The notes beneath the pieces are model-generated. The model was given only the letters and a program-made list of their open reading frames with translations. It did not search any database and was not told the DNA's origin. 64,000 nt of DNA from Artemia franciscana (taxonomy: Eukaryota > Arthropoda > Branchiopoda > Anostraca > Artemiidae): NCBI RefSeq assembly GCF_032884065.1, contig NC_088868.1, forward strand, positions 33,878,890-33,942,889. Reading direction: 5' to 3'. This document shows, one piece after another, positions 61,908 to 64,000 of this stretch. The translations under genes were made by a program, and so were the position numbers. Each line of letters opens with the position of its first letter. Positions within the stretch are counted from its first letter, which is position 1.

Positions 61908-64000
61908 ATGCAACAAAACACAAATATTAGCCTCGGAACTCGGAACGATTTTTTGAAAGTTAGTAAGTGTAAAAGTCGTTGTTTTCTTTGCCAAGATCAT
62001 TTTGTCCCACGGACTTCTGTTAAAAGTACATTGTGTAATAAAAATTTGCATGCAAGTTACGTGGTAATGTTAATTGTTGAACAACCAATGTAATTTACCT
62101 ATTAGAATGTAATAAATGCTGCCTACAATATGTGGGGGAAACAACTAATAATATATATAAAAGATTTTCTGGACACAAGACAACAGTTAATAATGAAAAA
62201 ACTAATTACTATCTAGTTCAACATTGTAGTAATGGTAAATGTTCCATATCAGATATAACTGTCACAATTTTAGAAAATTTAGAATTAGAAAATTTAAATA
62301 AAGAAGAGAAGAAAAATAGACTACATAAACAGGAGGATTTCTGGATCCATACTCTTGGTACAGCTTATCCTTTTGGGCTAAATGATCGTGTAGCAAAATA
62401 TGGTGACATGTCTCATGTTGTTGTTAAATGTATTGATGGTTTTATGGACCATCCTTCTTTTACTTGTCCTACTAAACGTAAAAAACGATCGAGAGGACAT
62501 AGGAAAAATAATAGAAAAAATGAATTAGATGTACATATGCTTTCTATAGATCTATGCCAGCTACTTGAATCTAGGGGTATGATTTCTGTAATAAAGTGTC
62601 TAAATAATTTATCCAAGAGGAATTTAATCAAATTTTTCTGGATTGTTAAGAATAATACAGCTCTTAATTATAATTTTAAAGTAATATGTGATACAATTTG
62701 CATTCTAACTAAAACGAAATTTATTTCAAAAAAGAAAAAGTTCGATAAGATTAGTAATAAGGATAACAGATTATATTTACCTATTAATTTTACTTGTAAG
62801 CAGATTGAAGATATTAATTTACCAGAAATTTTAAATCAGCGGCATGTGAAACAGGCCCTTCCTAGTAATTTAAATTATAATGATAGTCCAGTTTTAACTT
62901 ATAAACTTTCAAAAACTATTGGGCAAATTATTTTTAATTATAATTTAATACTAAAAAAACTAGATAGCGATATAAATTGGGAACCGGTTTGTAATTGTAA
63001 GCAACTTGGCCCATTTGTAAATCCTACTTACAAACATGTTATAACAGGGGACTTGTCAATAATAAAGCAAGATGATCTTCATATTATAATGAATAAAGGG
63101 GCTAATTTCCGTCTTTCTCATCATCTGAAACCATCCAGTGTTCTTGATGGCTTGGAAAATGATTTTGATTTATTTATTGATAAGTGGTGTAAGAAAGAGA
63201 ATAAAAATAAAGAGAGTTTTCAAAGTTGGAAGAATTTAATTATTAGTAGAGTAAGAAATAAAATATATTCTAACTTAAAAAATAGTAACACTAAATCATT
63301 ATTTTATAATGCGAAGATTAAACAAGCAATTGCTAATCTAAAGAATGAATTTGTAATTGTGCCAGTGGATAAAGCTAATAATAATTTTGCCATAATTTGT
63401 CAGAAGCTGTATTGTGATATCTTAAAAAGGGAGTTATGCACAACTAATGTTTATGAAAAGGTAAATATAGAGGATGAGAATTTAATTGAAAAGACTGAAG
63501 AAATACTTTTTAAAAATTTTAATATTAAAATAAATGACAATGATAAAAAGTTCCCTTTCCTATATTGGACCGTAAAATTTCATAAGAATCCCCCTAAACC
63601 ACGGTTTATTGCTGGAGCAGCTAAATGTCCAACCCACATTGCTGCTACTGACCTCTCTTTAATTTTAAAGGAAATTGTGAATAAACTTAAAACCTATTGT
63701 TCTGGTATTAAAAGATTTTCGAATTTTAATCCATATTGGATTGTTAATAATTCACTGCAGGTGATAGATTCTTTAACAATGGTTTCAGCTAAAAGAATTG
63801 AGTCTTTCGATTTTGCGACAATGTATACTAATTTATCACTTAATTTAGTGTTTGATAATTTAAAAACTGTTATAAAGAAGTCTTTCCTCTTATCTAGTAA
63901 AAGGTTTTTAAAAATAGACAGTTATAATAAAAAAGCCATATGGACAAACTGCTTTAATACTACAGTTAACTTGAGATGTTACAGCTTGGATATGATTTTT
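61908..64000 (+). pseudogene. Penelope-like element with N-terminal GIY-YIG endonuclease and RT (partial)
   Basis: ATG 61908 opens KCKSRCFLCQDHF, a Cys-rich knuckle. After a frameshift at about 62042-62060, and an in-frame TGA at 62078-62080, the frame stays open from 62081 to the window end, about 640 codons. Domains: GIY-YIG endonuclease (NVIYLLECNKCCLQYVGETT at ~62087-62146, Arg in NNIYKRFSGH, QEDFWIHTLGTAYPFGLNDR at ~62329-62388 with the catalytic Glu and Asn); a basic stretch KRKKRSRGHRKNNRK (~62476-62520); the CxC linker CNC (~62990); then RT fingers and motif A SFDFATMYTNLSL (~63804-63842). The endonuclease precedes the RT in one frame, the order of the Naiad/Chlamys-type elements, whereas canonical Penelope has it at the C-terminus. 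Motifs B and C lie beyond 64000. The endonuclease is damaged by the frameshift and stop; the visible RT part is intact. Confidence 0.88.

Overview
The window is AT-rich, repeat-dominated DNA from an animal nuclear genome. Only one host gene is firmly recognisable: heparan-sulfate 6-O-sulfotransferase (HS6ST), a metazoan enzyme, on the minus strand. Two of its exons are visible (28470-28618 and 8641-9167), joined across an intron of about 19.3 kb filled with transposable elements. The Helitrons, a Penelope-like element with N-terminal endonuclease, tRNA-type SINEs and very long (TA)n tracts suit an invertebrate, plausibly an arthropod or crustacean. The species cannot be named from the sequence.

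Layout. 1-2480: decayed Helitron on the minus strand. 2470-5330: (TA)n, then a degenerate TAC-rich array. 5700-8050: fold-back elements and an unidentified coding relic. 8641-9167: HS6ST last exon. 10500-13310: C-rich array of a ~296-bp unit. 14684-18330: small secreted-type ORF, pogo-like transposase relic, tandem duplications. 18936-22190: fold-back element, a dispersed TE ('TE-X') and a G-rich array. 22190-25960: SINEs, Helitron ends, a 26-27-bp minisatellite and helicase scraps. 26100-28469: mostly featureless intron. 28470-28618: HS6ST penultimate visible exon. 29118-30600: G-rich array. 30875-30974: 100-N assembly gap. 30975-41802: dense Helitron wreckage, including a Rep (HUH) fragment at 34472-35943 and a helicase fragment at 37709-39391. 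41803-59156: a second copy, same order and orientation, of the 3370-21930 region, including a second HS6ST last exon (47081-47607). 59157-64000: two tandem Penelope-like copies.

The most important structural point is that the left contig (before the gap) and the right contig carry the same ~20-kb succession, offset by about 36-38 kb and differing mainly by TE insertions or deletions. This is either a real tandem duplication or two haplotypes wrongly placed in series.

The most interesting element is the Penelope-like copy at 61908-64000. One reading frame runs from a GIY-YIG endonuclease into a CxC linker and then a reverse transcriptase, the permuted (Naiad-type) order. The upstream copy at 59157-60942 is truncated and lacks catalytic motif A through an exact 95-codon deletion.

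Other recurrent themes are Helitron termini abutting (TA)n tracts, CRE-like TGACGTCA clusters at Helitron 5' ends, tRNA-SINE sequence read as protein at the start of a Helitron ORF, and fold-back elements whose two arms resemble each other more than other copies.
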